The notes: generated by a model from the letters alone, not told the origin. A stretch of 64,000 nt of DNA from Streptococcus sp. S784/96/1 (GCF_902729355.1 NZ_CACVCC010000012.1:1-64000); one strand, 5' to 3'; shown: positions 37,657 through 48,100, counted from the first letter of the stretch. A program made the numbers and translations.

Positions 37657-38496
37657 ATGGCTTATTTAGAAACCAAAAACCAATACCTTACTGTTCAAGA
37701 GAAAAACATTGTCTACCGTGAAATTAGTAAGGGAAAGTCAGACTATCCTTTGGTGATGTTAGTCCATCTCGCAGCAACCATGGATCATTGGGACCCTAAA
37801 CTCATTGACCTTTTGACCCAAACACAGCATGTCATTTTGCTTGATTTGCCTGGTGTTGGTGCCAGTGACGGTAAGGTAGCAGGTACCATTCCAGAAATGG
37901 CAGAGCAGATGATAGATATTATCAAAGTTCTAGGCTACAGCAAAATCAACCTTCTTGGTCTGTCTATGGGTGGCATGATTGCTCAAGAAGTGGTGCGTTT
38001 GACTCCAACTTTGGTGAATCGCTTGATTTTAGTAGGGACTGGTCACCGTGGCGGACTTGGTATTGATCAGGTAACAGCAAATACCTTCCGTTACATGGCA
38101 CGGGCTGCTCTACATCGTGTGGATCCTAAACGTTATATTTTTTATGGTCATGATGACAATGGCAGAGCAGAAGCAGATAAGGTGCTCAGTCGCCTAGCTA
38201 GTCGCAAGAAAGCTTATGCGGACAAAGAGATGGCTGTGCCCAGTTTTTTACGCCAGTTAAAAGCCATTAAAACCTGGGGAAAATCCCCAGAAGATGACTT
38301 ACAGTTTATGACACCCCCAACCCTAATTGTTAATGGCGACAAGGACATGATGGTACCAACAGAAAATTCCTACATCATGCATGATAGGATTATAAATAGC
38401 CAACTGATTATCTATCCTCATGCAGGCCATGGGTCAATTTTTCAGTATGCAGAAGATTTTACATCAAAACTTAATGCTTTCTTAATAGGAGAATAA
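37657..38496 (+). CDS. Alpha/beta hydrolase
   Basis: 279 residues. The nucleophile elbow is G-L-S-M-G-G, Asp lies in V-N-G-D-K-D and His in H-A-G-H-G-S, a complete triad. The oxyanion region is L-V-H-L-A-A-T-M-D-H-W. Its length and motifs match esterase/peroxidase-like hydrolases. It is in an operon with the dehydrogenase just upstream and is followed by a terminator. Confidence 0.9.
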   Translation: MAYLETKNQYLTVQEKNIVYREISKGKSDYPLVMLVHLAATMDHWDPKLIDLLTQTQHVILLDLPGVGASDGKVAGTIPEMAEQMIDIIKVLGYSKINLLGLSMGGMIAQEVVRLTPTLVNRLILVGTGHRGGLGIDQVTANTFRYMARAALHRVDPKRYIFYGHDDNGRAEADKVLSRLASRKKAYADKEMAVPSFLRQLKAIKTWGKSPEDDLQFMTPPTLIVNGDKDMMVPTENSYIMHDRIINSQLIIYPHAGHGSIFQYAEDFTSKLNAFLIGE

Positions 38497-38591
38497 GGCA
38501 TAAAAAGTATTTGTCGCTAAGTTAACAAGGTGGAATCTAAAAAACTCTACTCGATTAGAGTGCTAACAAGACATTGTGTAAACTAGCTTAT

Positions 38592-38625
38592 CCCCTTAGC
38601 TACTACAGAGTAGTTGAGGGGTTTT
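38592..38625 (+). terminator. Terminator after the Rrf2 operon
   Basis: CCCCTTAGCTACT pairs with AGTAGTTGAGGGG around a 4-base loop, then TTTT. Confidence 0.8.
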
Positions 38626-38664
38626 ACTATTTGCATTTTTTTGAAAATAGCTACCGACTTTTGT

Positions 38665-38734
38665 GATTATTTTTAAAATTGTGCAAATAAATGGTTATCT
38701 TGATGGTTATTTCTAAAAACGTGCAAATAAATGG
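38665..38734 (+). repeat. Two 30-nt direct repeats ahead of the AAA ATPase gene
   Basis: Two copies of a 30-base sequence sharing GTGCAAATAAATGG (38665-38694 and 38705-38734), 40 bp apart. They lie just upstream of a TATAAT box near 38744. Spacing of about four helical turns suits a protein-binding site. Possibly an operator; no regulator is evident. Confidence 0.55.
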
Positions 38735-38769
38735 CGGTTTTGTGATATAATAAAGATGAGGTAATTGCT

Positions 38770-39978
38770 ATGAAAATCATTTCGAGACCATATTATTTAG
38801 AATTTTTGAGACGCCACAAAGATAAACCATTAATAAAAGTCATTAGTGGTGTTCGTCGTGCAGGCAAATCTGTTTTGTTCCAACTTTTCCGTGAGGAATT
38901 ATTGGCTTCTGGTGTTGAAGAAAGCCGGATTATAACTATTAACTTTGAAGATTTGTCATTTTATGACTTACGGGATTTTCGTGCTTTGAATACCTATCTC
39001 GAAGAACGTCTAACCTCTAATGATAAACACTATATTTTTTTGGATGAGGTTCAGCATGTCGACAAGTTTGAGCTTGTAGCGGACAGTCTTTTCATCAAAG
39101 AAAATGTTGACCTGTATTTGACAGGTTCCAATGCCTACTTTATGAGTAGTCAATTGGCGACTAATTTGACTGGGCGCTATGTTCAGATTGAGGTTTTACC
39201 CTTATCTTTCAAAGAGTTTCTAGCAGGGCAGGAGCATGGTGCAGAAACTAAGACCAGATTAGAATATTTTAATGACTATCTGTTTAGTGGTTTTCCGTAT
39301 TTGCTTCAGACGCAATCTTATCAAGAACGAATTGAGTATTTGCAAGGGATCTATCACTCAATTGTCCTCAATGATGTGGTAGCCAGAGTCGGTGTCGCTA
39401 ATCCAGATATGCTGGAGCGTATTATTCGTACACTCTTAAGCAGCATTGGCAGTCAAGTATCGACAAATAAGCTACGCAATACACTAGTCAGTCAACATGT
39501 TGCGATTTCCCATCATTCTTTGGAAAGCTACCTCAATACACTGATAGACAGTTTGTTATTTTATGCGGTCCCTCGATTTGATGTAAAAGGAAGAAAACTC
39601 TTGCAACGACTAGAAAAGTACTATACGGTTGATTTAGGGTTCCGTCAGCTCCTTTTACCAGATCATCCGCAAGATCTAGGGCACATGATTGAAAATCTAG
39701 TTTACCTAGAATTGCGTCGTCGCTACTCCAAAGTTTACGTCGGCAATATCGGAAAGTACGAGGTGGACTTTGTGGTTGTCACAGACCAAGGTGCCTATGA
39801 GTACTACCAGGTCAGTCAAACCACCCTTGATCCTAAAACCTTAGACAGAGAACTCCGTCCTCTGAAAGCAATCAAGGATCAATTTCCAAAATACCTTTTA
39901 ACGCTAGACAGCATCCAACCAACTGCCAATTACGAAGGCATCATTAAGCAAAATTTGGTGGACTGGTTGTTGGAGTAA
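38770..39978 (+). CDS. AAA+ ATPase with DUF4143
   Basis: 402 residues. An N-terminal AAA_14 domain has Walker A G-V-R-R-A-G-K-S and Walker B I-F-L-D-E-V-Q-H. The C-terminal DUF4143 domain (about 200-330) precedes a nuclease-like end with E-V-D-F-V-V, a possible PD-(D/E)XK core. Such proteins are widespread in bacteria, are often horizontally acquired, and their role is unclear. It is a single gene bounded by a terminator and a TetR remnant. Confidence 0.88.
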   Translation: MKIISRPYYLEFLRRHKDKPLIKVISGVRRAGKSVLFQLFREELLASGVEESRIITINFEDLSFYDLRDFRALNTYLEERLTSNDKHYIFLDEVQHVDKFELVADSLFIKENVDLYLTGSNAYFMSSQLATNLTGRYVQIEVLPLSFKEFLAGQEHGAETKTRLEYFNDYLFSGFPYLLQTQSYQERIEYLQGIYHSIVLNDVVARVGVANPDMLERIIRTLLSSIGSQVSTNKLRNTLVSQHVAISHHSLESYLNTLIDSLLFYAVPRFDVKGRKLLQRLEKYYTVDLGFRQLLLPDHPQDLGHMIENLVYLELRRRYSKVYVGNIGKYEVDFVVVTDQGAYEYYQVSQTTLDPKTLDRELRPLKAIKDQFPKYLLTLDSIQPTANYEGIIKQNLVDWLLE

Positions 39979-39994
39979 TAAGAGAATAAAATGC

Positions 39995-40140
39995 GAGTGA
40001 GTGGGACAACGATGATAAAAAGCTTATCTTGTACCTCAGTAAGTGACAAATCACTTTCTAGCAGCCAGTATTTGACAAAGGCGACAATAGCACCTGAGAA
40101 GATGTGAATGAGAAAGGTGGTTGGGGTAGAAAATTGATGT
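39995..40140 (-). pseudogene. C-terminal fragment of a TetR regulator
   Basis: On the minus strand it reads ...I-H-I-F-S-G-A-I-V-A-F-V-K-Y-W-L-L-E-S-D..., closely matching the C-terminal end of the intact TetR at 41808-42374 (I-H-I-F-S-G-G-I-V-A-F-V-K-Y-W-L-L-E-T). The N-terminal part is absent. It is the trace of a second copy or of a recombination between neighbouring TetR genes. Confidence 0.75.
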
Positions 40141-40142
40141 TT

Positions 40143-40661
40143 CTAGGGAAATAATCGCCTAATCATTCCATGCAATATACGACTCATGGTCGCACTATCA
40201 GGATGACAGCCTTTTTCAAGCCAATCTTTTGCCATAGAAAAGTAGATCATGGTCCCTGTTCGGTAATAGTAATAGTCTTCGATAGAGACAGTCTCATCAT
40301 TTTCATTAAAGAAGGAAAATGGGATTTTATCAATGTGAGATAAGTAAATCCTCAGCTTTGTTTGATGCGTTTTAATGATATCGAAAAATTGTAAATAGTG
40401 TTTAGGATTGTGATGGCAATTAGGCACTTGGAAAAGCGCAACAATTTCTTCTAAAATGGGGATAGCGATATGTTGCAAAATAGCTTCTTTAGAGTCATAA
40501 TTTCGATAGAAAGCAGGTCTTGAAACGCCTGCTTTTTGTGTTAATTCCGTAATGCTAATAGATTCAAATGATTTATGTTCAAGAAGCAATAGCAGAGCTG
40601 TCTCGATACACTCACGAGTGAGTTGATTGGCTTCTTTGTTAGATAAATTGGTATGGTTCAT
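40143..40661 (-). CDS. TetR/AcrR-family regulator
   Basis: 172 residues from ATG 40661, behind GGAGGCACG on the minus strand; the longer frame to 40688 has no ribosome site. The helix-turn-helix is S-I-T-E-L-T-Q-K-A-G-V-S-R-P-A-F-Y-R-N-Y near residues 35-55. It is divergent from the esterase gene at 40810. A TGTTACA-type palindrome and half-sites fill the gap between them. Its end abuts the TetR fragment, so its C-terminus may derive from recombination. Confidence 0.87.
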   Translation of the reverse strand: MNHTNLSNKEANQLTRECIETALLLLLEHKSFESISITELTQKAGVSRPAFYRNYDSKEAILQHIAIPILEEIVALFQVPNCHHNPKHYLQFFDIIKTHQTKLRIYLSHIDKIPFSFFNENDETVSIEDYYYYRTGTMIYFSMAKDWLEKGCHPDSATMSRILHGMIRRLFP

Positions 40662-40668
40662 CGTGCCT

Positions 40669-40767
40669 CCTGTTACAGATGATATCAAAATGTTACAGCT
40701 AAGAGGTTATTATTAACAGTTGAGAAAATGATTTGTTAAAATAGAATGTGCTGTTACAACTGTAACA
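40669..40767. promoter_or_regulatory. TetR operators (TGTTACA boxes)
   Basis: A perfect 16-bp palindrome TGTTACAACTGTAACA lies at 40752-40767. Two further TGTTACAG half-sites lie near 40671 and 40699. All are in the divergent control region of the TetR and esterase genes. Confidence 0.75.
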
Positions 40768-40809
40768 CGGTTAATGTTTTTAATCAAGAAAGATGAGAGG
40801 AAATAAGTT

Positions 40810-41790
40810 ATGAAAAAACGGTGGTTCACATGGATTTGGAAAGGGATTGTGAGTATTCTTCTCCTTATCAGTCTATCAGTCATGGTGATTTGGTTTACAC
40901 CTACTTTAAAATTACAGGCTTTTAAATGGGTTTTTGAAAGTAGTGAACGACAAACTTTGGTAGAATTGGAACAAAATAAGATTGATTTTTCTCATGTCAA
41001 TGTAGAAAGGGATATTCCTTATCGTCAAACAGGAAATCAAGGGCATTTGCTAGATATTTATCGTCCTAAAAAAGAGGTTACGACGAAACCTCTTATTATC
41101 AATATTCATGGAGGAGGACTATTTGCTTCCTATAAAGAAACGAATCTTAAGTTCAATTTGGAATTTGTCAAAAGAGGCCATACAGTAGTGAATATCAGCT
41201 ATCGCTTGATTCCTGAATCGACGTTTTGGCATCAGATTGATGACATTATGACAGCTTATCGTTATCTGGTGACACATCAAGATAGCTTGAATCTTAACTT
41301 AGATCAGGTTTATGTTGTGGGGGATTCAGCTGGTGCTTTGCTGAGCCTGATGTCAACAGCTATTAATAGTAGTCCTGAATTGCAAGAAACCTTTAATATG
41401 CCACAGACTAGATTGACAATCAAGGGGCTTGGATTGATATCCATCATGTTAGATAATCAGCGACAAGATATCATGTCGCTTATCAATGACTACATTGTGA
41501 CTGACGAAGATAAAAAACGTCCATCACTTGCCTATCTTCTCAATCCTTCGAGTATTATTGAAAAAGCAGAGCTACCACCCGTTTATCTCATTACAAGTGA
41601 AGAGGATTTAATCCAATTAGATACCTTAAAATTAGAAAAACGGTTAAAGGAAAATCATGTTCCTTATCAATTGAAAAATTATGAAAAGGACCAGCATAAC
41701 AAACTGGTGCATGTTTTTGCAACGCTACATCCAGAGTGGTCGGAGAGTCAAGAAGTGATTGACCATTTATCAGTATTTACCAATCAATAG
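40810..41790 (+). CDS. Membrane-anchored alpha/beta hydrolase (esterase)
   Basis: 326 residues. An N-terminal membrane segment (about 9-30) is followed by a hormone-sensitive-lipase-like domain. The oxyanion motif is H-G-G-G (I-N-I-H-G-G-G-L) and the nucleophile elbow is G-D-S-A-G. It hydrolyses esters, probably at the outer face of the membrane. It is under the divergent TetR described above. Confidence 0.87.
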   Translation: MKKRWFTWIWKGIVSILLLISLSVMVIWFTPTLKLQAFKWVFESSERQTLVELEQNKIDFSHVNVERDIPYRQTGNQGHLLDIYRPKKEVTTKPLIINIHGGGLFASYKETNLKFNLEFVKRGHTVVNISYRLIPESTFWHQIDDIMTAYRYLVTHQDSLNLNLDQVYVVGDSAGALLSLMSTAINSSPELQETFNMPQTRLTIKGLGLISIMLDNQRQDIMSLINDYIVTDEDKKRPSLAYLLNPSSIIEKAELPPVYLITSEEDLIQLDTLKLEKRLKENHVPYQLKNYEKDQHNKLVHVFATLHPEWSESQEVIDHLSVFTNQ

Positions 41791-41807
41791 GCACTTTAGA
41801 AATAAAA

Positions 41808-42374
41808 TTAACCAAATGAATTAGTCACCACCCTCATCTGTCCAACGATGGAAAAAAGCTTATCTTGAGCCTCTTCCAGGGTTAACTTAGTCTCTAACAG
41901 CCAGTATTTGACAAAGGCGACAATCCCACCGGAAAAAATGTGGATATAAGCAATATTAGGTGTGGTGCCAATAGAATGACTAGATTGGATATTTGCTGAA
42001 ACTAGCATATCATGAAAAGCAGCAGTGAACACAGCTGGTTGACTAGTCAATAATTGATTGATGACAAAGCGGTTTTGGTCAACAGCTAAAAGGATTTTAT
42101 CTAAAAAGAGCCGACCTTCTACTTCAGTAATAGTTGCCACATCCTTAACCAAGGGACGGCAAGCATCTTCTATAGAAAGGAGAAGCTCATTGAGAATATT
42201 GTCGTAAAGGTGTTCCTTGGTCTCGTAGTGTTGGTAAAAGGCATTACGAGATACCTGAGCCAGTTCGCAGAGCTCTTTGACCGATATTTTGGACAGTTCC
42301 TTGGTTTGTAGTAAATTGAGAAAAGCCTCTTGGAGGGCTTTTTCGGTTTTTTCAAAACGTAAATCCTGTTTCAA
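41808..42374 (-). CDS. TetR/AcrR-family regulator
   Basis: 188 residues. The helix-turn-helix reads S-V-K-E-L-C-E-L-A-Q-V-S-R-N-A-F-Y-Q-H-Y near residues 30-50. It is divergent from the nitronate monooxygenase gene, and the 125-base gap holds TGTCAC/GTGACA boxes. It is thus the likely repressor of the two flavoenzymes downstream. Its C-terminus is duplicated in the fragment at 39995-40140. Confidence 0.88.
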   Translation of the reverse strand: MKQDLRFEKTEKALQEAFLNLLQTKELSKISVKELCELAQVSRNAFYQHYETKEHLYDNILNELLLSIEDACRPLVKDVATITEVEGRLFLDKILLAVDQNRFVINQLLTSQPAVFTAAFHDMLVSANIQSSHSIGTTPNIAYIHIFSGGIVAFVKYWLLETKLTLEEAQDKLFSIVGQMRVVTNSFG

Positions 42375-42390
42375 TATGACATTCCTTCCT

Positions 42391-42455
42391 GATGTGTCAC
42401 ATAAGTGACAAAGGTTTGCTAAGTGTCAATTGACGATTTTATGTGACACTTGTAA
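42391..42455. promoter_or_regulatory. TetR operators (TGTCAC boxes)
   Basis: TGTCACATAAGTGACA near 42397 is a perfect 16-bp palindrome. TGTCAATTGACG near 42424 and ATGTGACACTTG near 42441 are related sites. They lie between the divergent TetR and nitronate monooxygenase genes. Confidence 0.7.
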
Positions 42456-42498
42456 TATAAATACTATAACATAGTGAAACAAAGAAAGCGAGAAAAAG

Positions 42499-43479
42499 AT
42501 GGCAAATCGTGTAACAGAAATCTTAGGTATCGAGAAACCAATTATCCAAGGACCTATGGCGTGGTTAACAGATGGGCATTTTGCAGGTGCTGTTAGCGCT
42601 GCTGGTGGTTTGGGTGTATTGGGGATTAGTGCCGGGCAAAAAGAGGCAGCGACAACCGTGGAAGATACCATTGAAAATATGCGTCGTGAAATCCGCATTG
42701 CCCGTGAGATTACGGATAAACCTCTGGGGATCAACGTAGCACCTGGTCATCCTCAAACAGACCGTTTTACGCAACCAATGTTGGATTTAATGGTTGAAGA
42801 AGGTGTTCAAGTGGCAATAATGGTAGGGAAATTTTCAGCTGAATGGACTGCGAAATTTCATGCCAAAGGAATAAAGGTTGTCTTTCGAGCAGATACCCCA
42901 ACTGTTGAAAATACTGAAGAAGCTATCCAAGGTGGTGCAGATGTTATTGTCGCGACTGGATTTGATGAAGGAGGTTCTGTCCCTGAAAAAATCATAGGAA
43001 CGTTTTCTATTGTCCCTATGATTGTCGATGCAGCTAAGGGACGTGTCCCTGTAATGGCAGCTGGTGGTATCGCAGATGAACGAACTGCCCGTGCAGCTTT
43101 CGCCCTCGGTGCAGAAGGTCTTTTTATTGGTACAGCTTTTTTGATGAGTCAAGAGTCAATTTTGGCAGAAAATATCAAGCAAGAGGCTACTAAAGCAAAT
43201 GCTTCAGACCTTTTATTTTACAGGGCAGTACCTGTTTATTACCGCTCTTTGCCCGGCGAGTTGCCAAATAAATTATTGCAACTTAGTAATGAAGGCGCGA
43301 GTCTTGAGGAAATTCATAAGGCTCAATCTGGATTTAATGGTATGAGAAACGGCATGCTTTTTGGAGACCTCAGCAAGGGCTTTGCCTCATTTGGTCTTGG
43401 CATTTCAATGATTGACAAGATTGAGCCTGTCTCAGTAATCATGGACAAACTCATGTCAGGTATTGAAGATTTAATCTAA
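42499..43479 (+). CDS. Nitronate monooxygenase-type flavoprotein
   Basis: 326 residues, an FMN-binding TIM barrel of the NMO/FabK family. I-I-Q-G-P-M-A-W near the start, G-G-L-G-V-L-G, and A-A-G-G-I-A-D near residue 190 and G-T-A-F-L near 215 are diagnostic. NMO enzymes oxidise nitronates such as propionate-3-nitronate; enoyl reductase activity (FabK) is an alternative but FabK usually sits in the fatty acid synthesis cluster. It pairs with the LLM monooxygenase 34 bases downstream. Confidence 0.85.
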   Translation: MANRVTEILGIEKPIIQGPMAWLTDGHFAGAVSAAGGLGVLGISAGQKEAATTVEDTIENMRREIRIAREITDKPLGINVAPGHPQTDRFTQPMLDLMVEEGVQVAIMVGKFSAEWTAKFHAKGIKVVFRADTPTVENTEEAIQGGADVIVATGFDEGGSVPEKIIGTFSIVPMIVDAAKGRVPVMAAGGIADERTARAAFALGAEGLFIGTAFLMSQESILAENIKQEATKANASDLLFYRAVPVYYRSLPGELPNKLLQLSNEGASLEEIHKAQSGFNGMRNGMLFGDLSKGFASFGLGISMIDKIEPVSVIMDKLMSGIEDLI

Positions 43480-43513
43480 ACTCTTTAATATAGATGAAAA
43501 TGAGGAAACTATC

Positions 43514-44842
43514 ATGACAGAAAAGAAACAAATGAAACTCGGTCTTGCCATGTTTGGAGCCGCTGGTTTAAATTTTAAATCTTGGTTGGCTCCAGAAGTT
43601 AGGCTTTCTGAGTATCCAGATATTTCAGTGGATGTCAAAGCGGCACAACTAGCTGAAAAAGGAAAATTCCAATTCATGTTCTTTGGTGATTTTCCAGGAA
43701 CAAAAGCAGTAGCAGATGCTGATATGCAGACCATGGGCTTGGATCCTTTATTGATTGCGACAGTCATTGCTAGCCAGACAAAGCATATTGGTTTAGGGAT
43801 TACTAGAGCGACGTCTTGGAACAATCCCTACGAAGTTGCTCGCCAATTCAAGACGCTAGATGCGATTAGTAAAGGCCGTGTGGCTTGGAATGCCGTAACT
43901 GGTGCTAATGGAGTCAGTGCTAATGCTTACGGCGTGCACCTCCCATCTAGTTTTGACCGTTATGGCAAGGCGGCAGAATTTACGCAAGCAGTCCAAGCCT
44001 TATGGGCAACTTGGGAAGAAGAGGCGCTTAAACTTGATCATGACAACCAGATTTTTGCGGATTATGAGAAAGTCAAGTCTGTTACTGTAAAAGGTCAGTA
44101 TGTTGAAACGTCAGGAACTCTGCCAATTCCACCATCAAAACAAGGTCAGCCGCCAATTTTCCACTCAGGAGGTTCAAGTAATAGCGTTGCCTTTGCTGGT
44201 CAGCATGCAGATGTCTATGTCGGTGAAGTCTGGACCATTGAGCAGGGACAAGACATGCGCCAAGCACTTAGTCAAGCAGCTGTTAAAAATGGTCGTCAGC
44301 CAGGGTCTGTTGCCTTTATCGCTGGTGTCATGCCTCTCATTGGAGATAGTAAAAAGGATGCCCTAGAGCGCCATGCAAGGTTTATTGATGAAGATACTTT
44401 TTATCAACGGGTAGCTCATATCGGTTATGCTTTGGGTGTTCAATTTACCATGGCGGATATTGAAAAAACTATTGCTGCTGAAATTCTTGACAGCGTAACG
44501 ATTACTCCATATAGTGACCCACGGACAGAAAACATCATTCGAGTAGCGCGTGAAGGTTGGACCTTACGAGAAGTGGTCTATCATTCAGTCATTGACTATC
44601 ACCCAGCCGCAGTCGGTACACCAGAGGACATTGCAGATCACTTGACAGAATGGTTTGAAAGCGGCGCAGCTGATGGTTTCTGGGTCATGCCAGACGTTTA
44701 TGAATCAGATTTAAAACGTTTTGTTGAGGAAGTTGTTCCGATCCTTCAAGAGCGTGGTATTTTTCATACAGATTATGAAGGGGAGACCCTCCGTGAAAAC
44801 CTTGGAATTCCTTATCAGTATGGGGTGAGGGAAGAAGTATAA
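43514..44842 (+). CDS. LLM-class flavin monooxygenase (NtaA/DszA type)
   Basis: 442 residues, the size of the NtaA/SnaA/DszA group of luciferase-like, reduced-FMN-dependent monooxygenases. It has the N-terminal G-L-A-M-F-G, then A-R-Q-F-K-T-L-D and G-R-V-A-W-N-A-V-T near residues 115-130, and G-F-W-V-M-P near the end. It needs reduced flavin from a partner, which the quinone or nitroreductases of this block could supply. The substrate is unknown. It ends the operon. Confidence 0.88.
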   Translation: MTEKKQMKLGLAMFGAAGLNFKSWLAPEVRLSEYPDISVDVKAAQLAEKGKFQFMFFGDFPGTKAVADADMQTMGLDPLLIATVIASQTKHIGLGITRATSWNNPYEVARQFKTLDAISKGRVAWNAVTGANGVSANAYGVHLPSSFDRYGKAAEFTQAVQALWATWEEEALKLDHDNQIFADYEKVKSVTVKGQYVETSGTLPIPPSKQGQPPIFHSGGSSNSVAFAGQHADVYVGEVWTIEQGQDMRQALSQAAVKNGRQPGSVAFIAGVMPLIGDSKKDALERHARFIDEDTFYQRVAHIGYALGVQFTMADIEKTIAAEILDSVTITPYSDPRTENIIRVAREGWTLREVVYHSVIDYHPAAVGTPEDIADHLTEWFESGAADGFWVMPDVYESDLKRFVEEVVPILQERGIFHTDYEGETLRENLGIPYQYGVREEV

Positions 44843-44850
44843 TGATATGC

Positions 44851-44883
44851 ACAGAGATGCCTTAAGAGGTGTCTCTGTTTTTT
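44851..44883 (+). terminator. Terminator ending the oxidoreductase block
   Basis: ACAGAGA pairs with TCTCTGT, then a T tract. Confidence 0.75.
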
Positions 44884-45123
44884 GGAAAAAGTATTTTCTA
44901 AGAACAAATTAATACCAGAGTCATTTAAGGAAATTTCATTGCTCTAAAAACAAGATAGGGCAGAAAGCGAAAAGGTTGGTTAGTTTGAATTCATCGTTTT
45001 TTTTGATGAGGAGAAAAAATAGATAAAAAATAGATATAGATGGCTTGGGACTTACTAAAAAGAGGTATAATAATTAAGGAATTTTGATTCTCAAAGATAT
45101 AGAAAGTAGATTAGGAGTATTCA

Positions 45124-48100
45124 ATGAATTTTTATCAAAAAGCTGACCCTCAGAGACGCTATGCCATTAGAAAAACGAGTGCCTGTGTTGGATCAGTTTT
45201 GATTGGTTTTTTCTTTTTAGCTGGAAATATGCAGACTGTTCAGGCGGCAGAAAACGCTCCTGAAACAGTCGCTCTTATCTCACATTCAAATGCGACAGTA
45301 GATCAAGATGGCCTTGGCCAAACAGTGGCTAGTGAAGAGATTGATCAGCTTATTGAAACACCCCAAACGAACCCAGTGGTAGTAGACGAAAAAGTTTCTA
45401 ATGAGCCTCTTGTAGCTGATAGTGTGATGACAGCTGAAGAAACTCCTAAAGTAACTGGCACATCTCCTGAAGAAGTTAAAAAAGCTATTTTAGAAACTCC
45501 TGCTCCGAACTATTACGAAGATGAAAGATATCAGTTGTCTCAGGCTGAAGTACTAGTCAAAAAAGACGAGAAAGTACAGTTGAAATTGACAAATATTACA
45601 ACTAACGAAGAAGTTAAGGAAATCAATTGGTATGTTCGAACTGATTATCCACAAACAGAGGTCTACAATTCTGAGGAGACTATTATAGGGGAGGATAAAA
45701 AGGAGCTTCTTCGTCTTGATAAGGATGGGACAGTCACTTCACTTAATACACATGAAAAGTCACAGGCAGTAGAACTTTGGGCTGAACACAATAAACATCT
45801 GTATCGTGCCTTAGTCAAATTGCCAGGAACTATGGAGATGGAAGCTATTCGCCAAGATGAGGAGGCTAATAAAAAAGCAGACGAAATCGTCAAAGCATTC
45901 GAAAATTTATCAGATGTTGAAAAGGCCAAAGCCGCTCATGATTGGCTAGTTGATAACGTCCAATATGTTGACCGACCAGGCAAAGATCAAAGTGCTTATT
46001 CTGCCTTGGTTGAAAACAAAACCGTTTGTGCTGGTTACGCAAAAGCCTTCAAACTACTCATGGATAAAATGGGAATCCCATGTCACACCAAGCAAGGTGG
46101 AATCGTTGGTAGTCAGAATCATTTGTGGAATATGATTGAACTTGATGGTAAATGGTATCATGTGGACGCTACTTGGGATGATTTGGGGCATACGCACCTA
46201 AACTACCATCGCTACGAGTATTTTCTTATCAGTGATAAAGACTTTAATCCCACAACAGTTGTAAAACGCAAATATCACAAAGCACACGAAGACAATATGG
46301 GGGAAAACTATCGATTTTATGGTTTTGAACACGAAGGGGTACTCAAGGACAAAGATGGCAAGGTTGTTAAACAAGGGGTTTTAGCCAAAAATATTGAAGA
46401 AGTATCCGAAGTTTTAGAGCGGCAATATCATAAAATTGCATTCAAGGAAACATCTGCTGTTTTAGAACTGTTGGTCCCATCTAGTGAACCAGAGGCTAAT
46501 ATTCATAGTAGGCTGGCAAATATCCTGACTCACTCTCGGTTCGAAACACAAAAGACTTCATATGGCGATTATATATTTTATCGTTTTAATGTAAAGCTAT
46601 ATCCTCGCTGGAATGATAGAAAGAGCGAACCAGAACTCAAAATTGATAGTCTAAAAGCTACGGCCCCTGATAATACAGAAAAGATGTCCAGCGTTTTAGT
46701 TACTTTAAATACATCTGTTGAGTTAAGTAAGTCTAACTTTACTGTGACTGGTGCCAGACTCTCTGAGGTTACAAAAGTAGATAATGACGGAAAAGTCTAC
46801 AGGCTTAAATTAGATACGCCTAGAACTGTAGTCGGAGGAGATGTTGAAATCTCTGTTAATAAACGTGGCTATCACAGAAAACAAGCTCCATCCAAAGTGG
46901 CAATTCAAGTAAACAGGGCGTCAATCCCATCTGCATCATTTAAAGCAACGGGTGAGAACGAAGGGATGTTAATACATGTTGACTCTAGCATGGAATATCG
47001 CTTGAACTATGGGGCATGGGAAAAAATAGGCAGCAATTCCGTTATATTAAATAACATTGGATTGGCGGATATTGATGTCCGAGTTGCAGAAACTAAAAAC
47101 ACCTACGCCTCTCCTGTACAACGCTTGATTGTTCAAAAAAATAGCAATGTTAAAGCAAGCTCAAAAGATGGTAAAATAATCGGTGTTAACAGATCTATGG
47201 AATACCGTCGAAAAAACACGAACCAGTGGTTTGATTGTCAGGGCAACTATATCACTGGCTTAGTCAACGGGGAATATGAGATTCGCACTAAGGCAAATGC
47301 CAATTATTTAGCTTCTGAGATCACGATAGTAAACTTAACCAACAGCGTGGCTGAAACAGAAGAAGCACTAGCCAAACAACAAGCCAAAGCTCAGGAAATA
47401 CAACGCAAAGCGGAAGAACAACAAGCGAAACGTGAACAAAAAAATCTTGCTCAAGAAGATAAATCAAAGCAAACAGAGAGAACACGCAAAAAACGCCACA
47501 CTGAGTCTGAACAACAGACAGTAGAAGCGCAAAAGCAAAACAATGAGTTAGCTAAAGCAAAAGCTGCCGAAAAAGTGACAGAAACAAAATGGGTACAGGG
47601 TGTCAATGTTGAAGACCACGAGTTTGTTAAGATCACAGAAACGGACAAGGACGTAGAATACTTTGTCACTAAGCAGTCCGCTGGACAAGGATGGTATGAC
47701 ATCAATAAGAACGGTCATGATGATGGCGACCTTTGTGCCGGTGCCGTTGCAACGAATATGTTACACTGGTGGGTTGACCGAAATAAAGATTACATTGATC
47801 GCTATTTGAATGAAAATAAAGACAACGGCACATATACTGTTCAAAATACCAAGTTTGATTTTCGGGAAGCTCGCCAGGTCTACACAGGTGAGAAAGGATA
47901 TAGTGACCAAAGTCGATTCTTTGACATTGTAAAACAAGCCTTTCCTCACAGTTCTGTATGGACAAATAAAATATTGGACCTATACATAAATGGGTATGGC
48001 TATAATCAAAGTTCCTACATGCAGAACCCCCCTGTAGAGAAGGAGAAATTAACAAGTCAAATCAATTTCTTCAGAAAGGTTTTTGGAGGAAAACCGCTGA

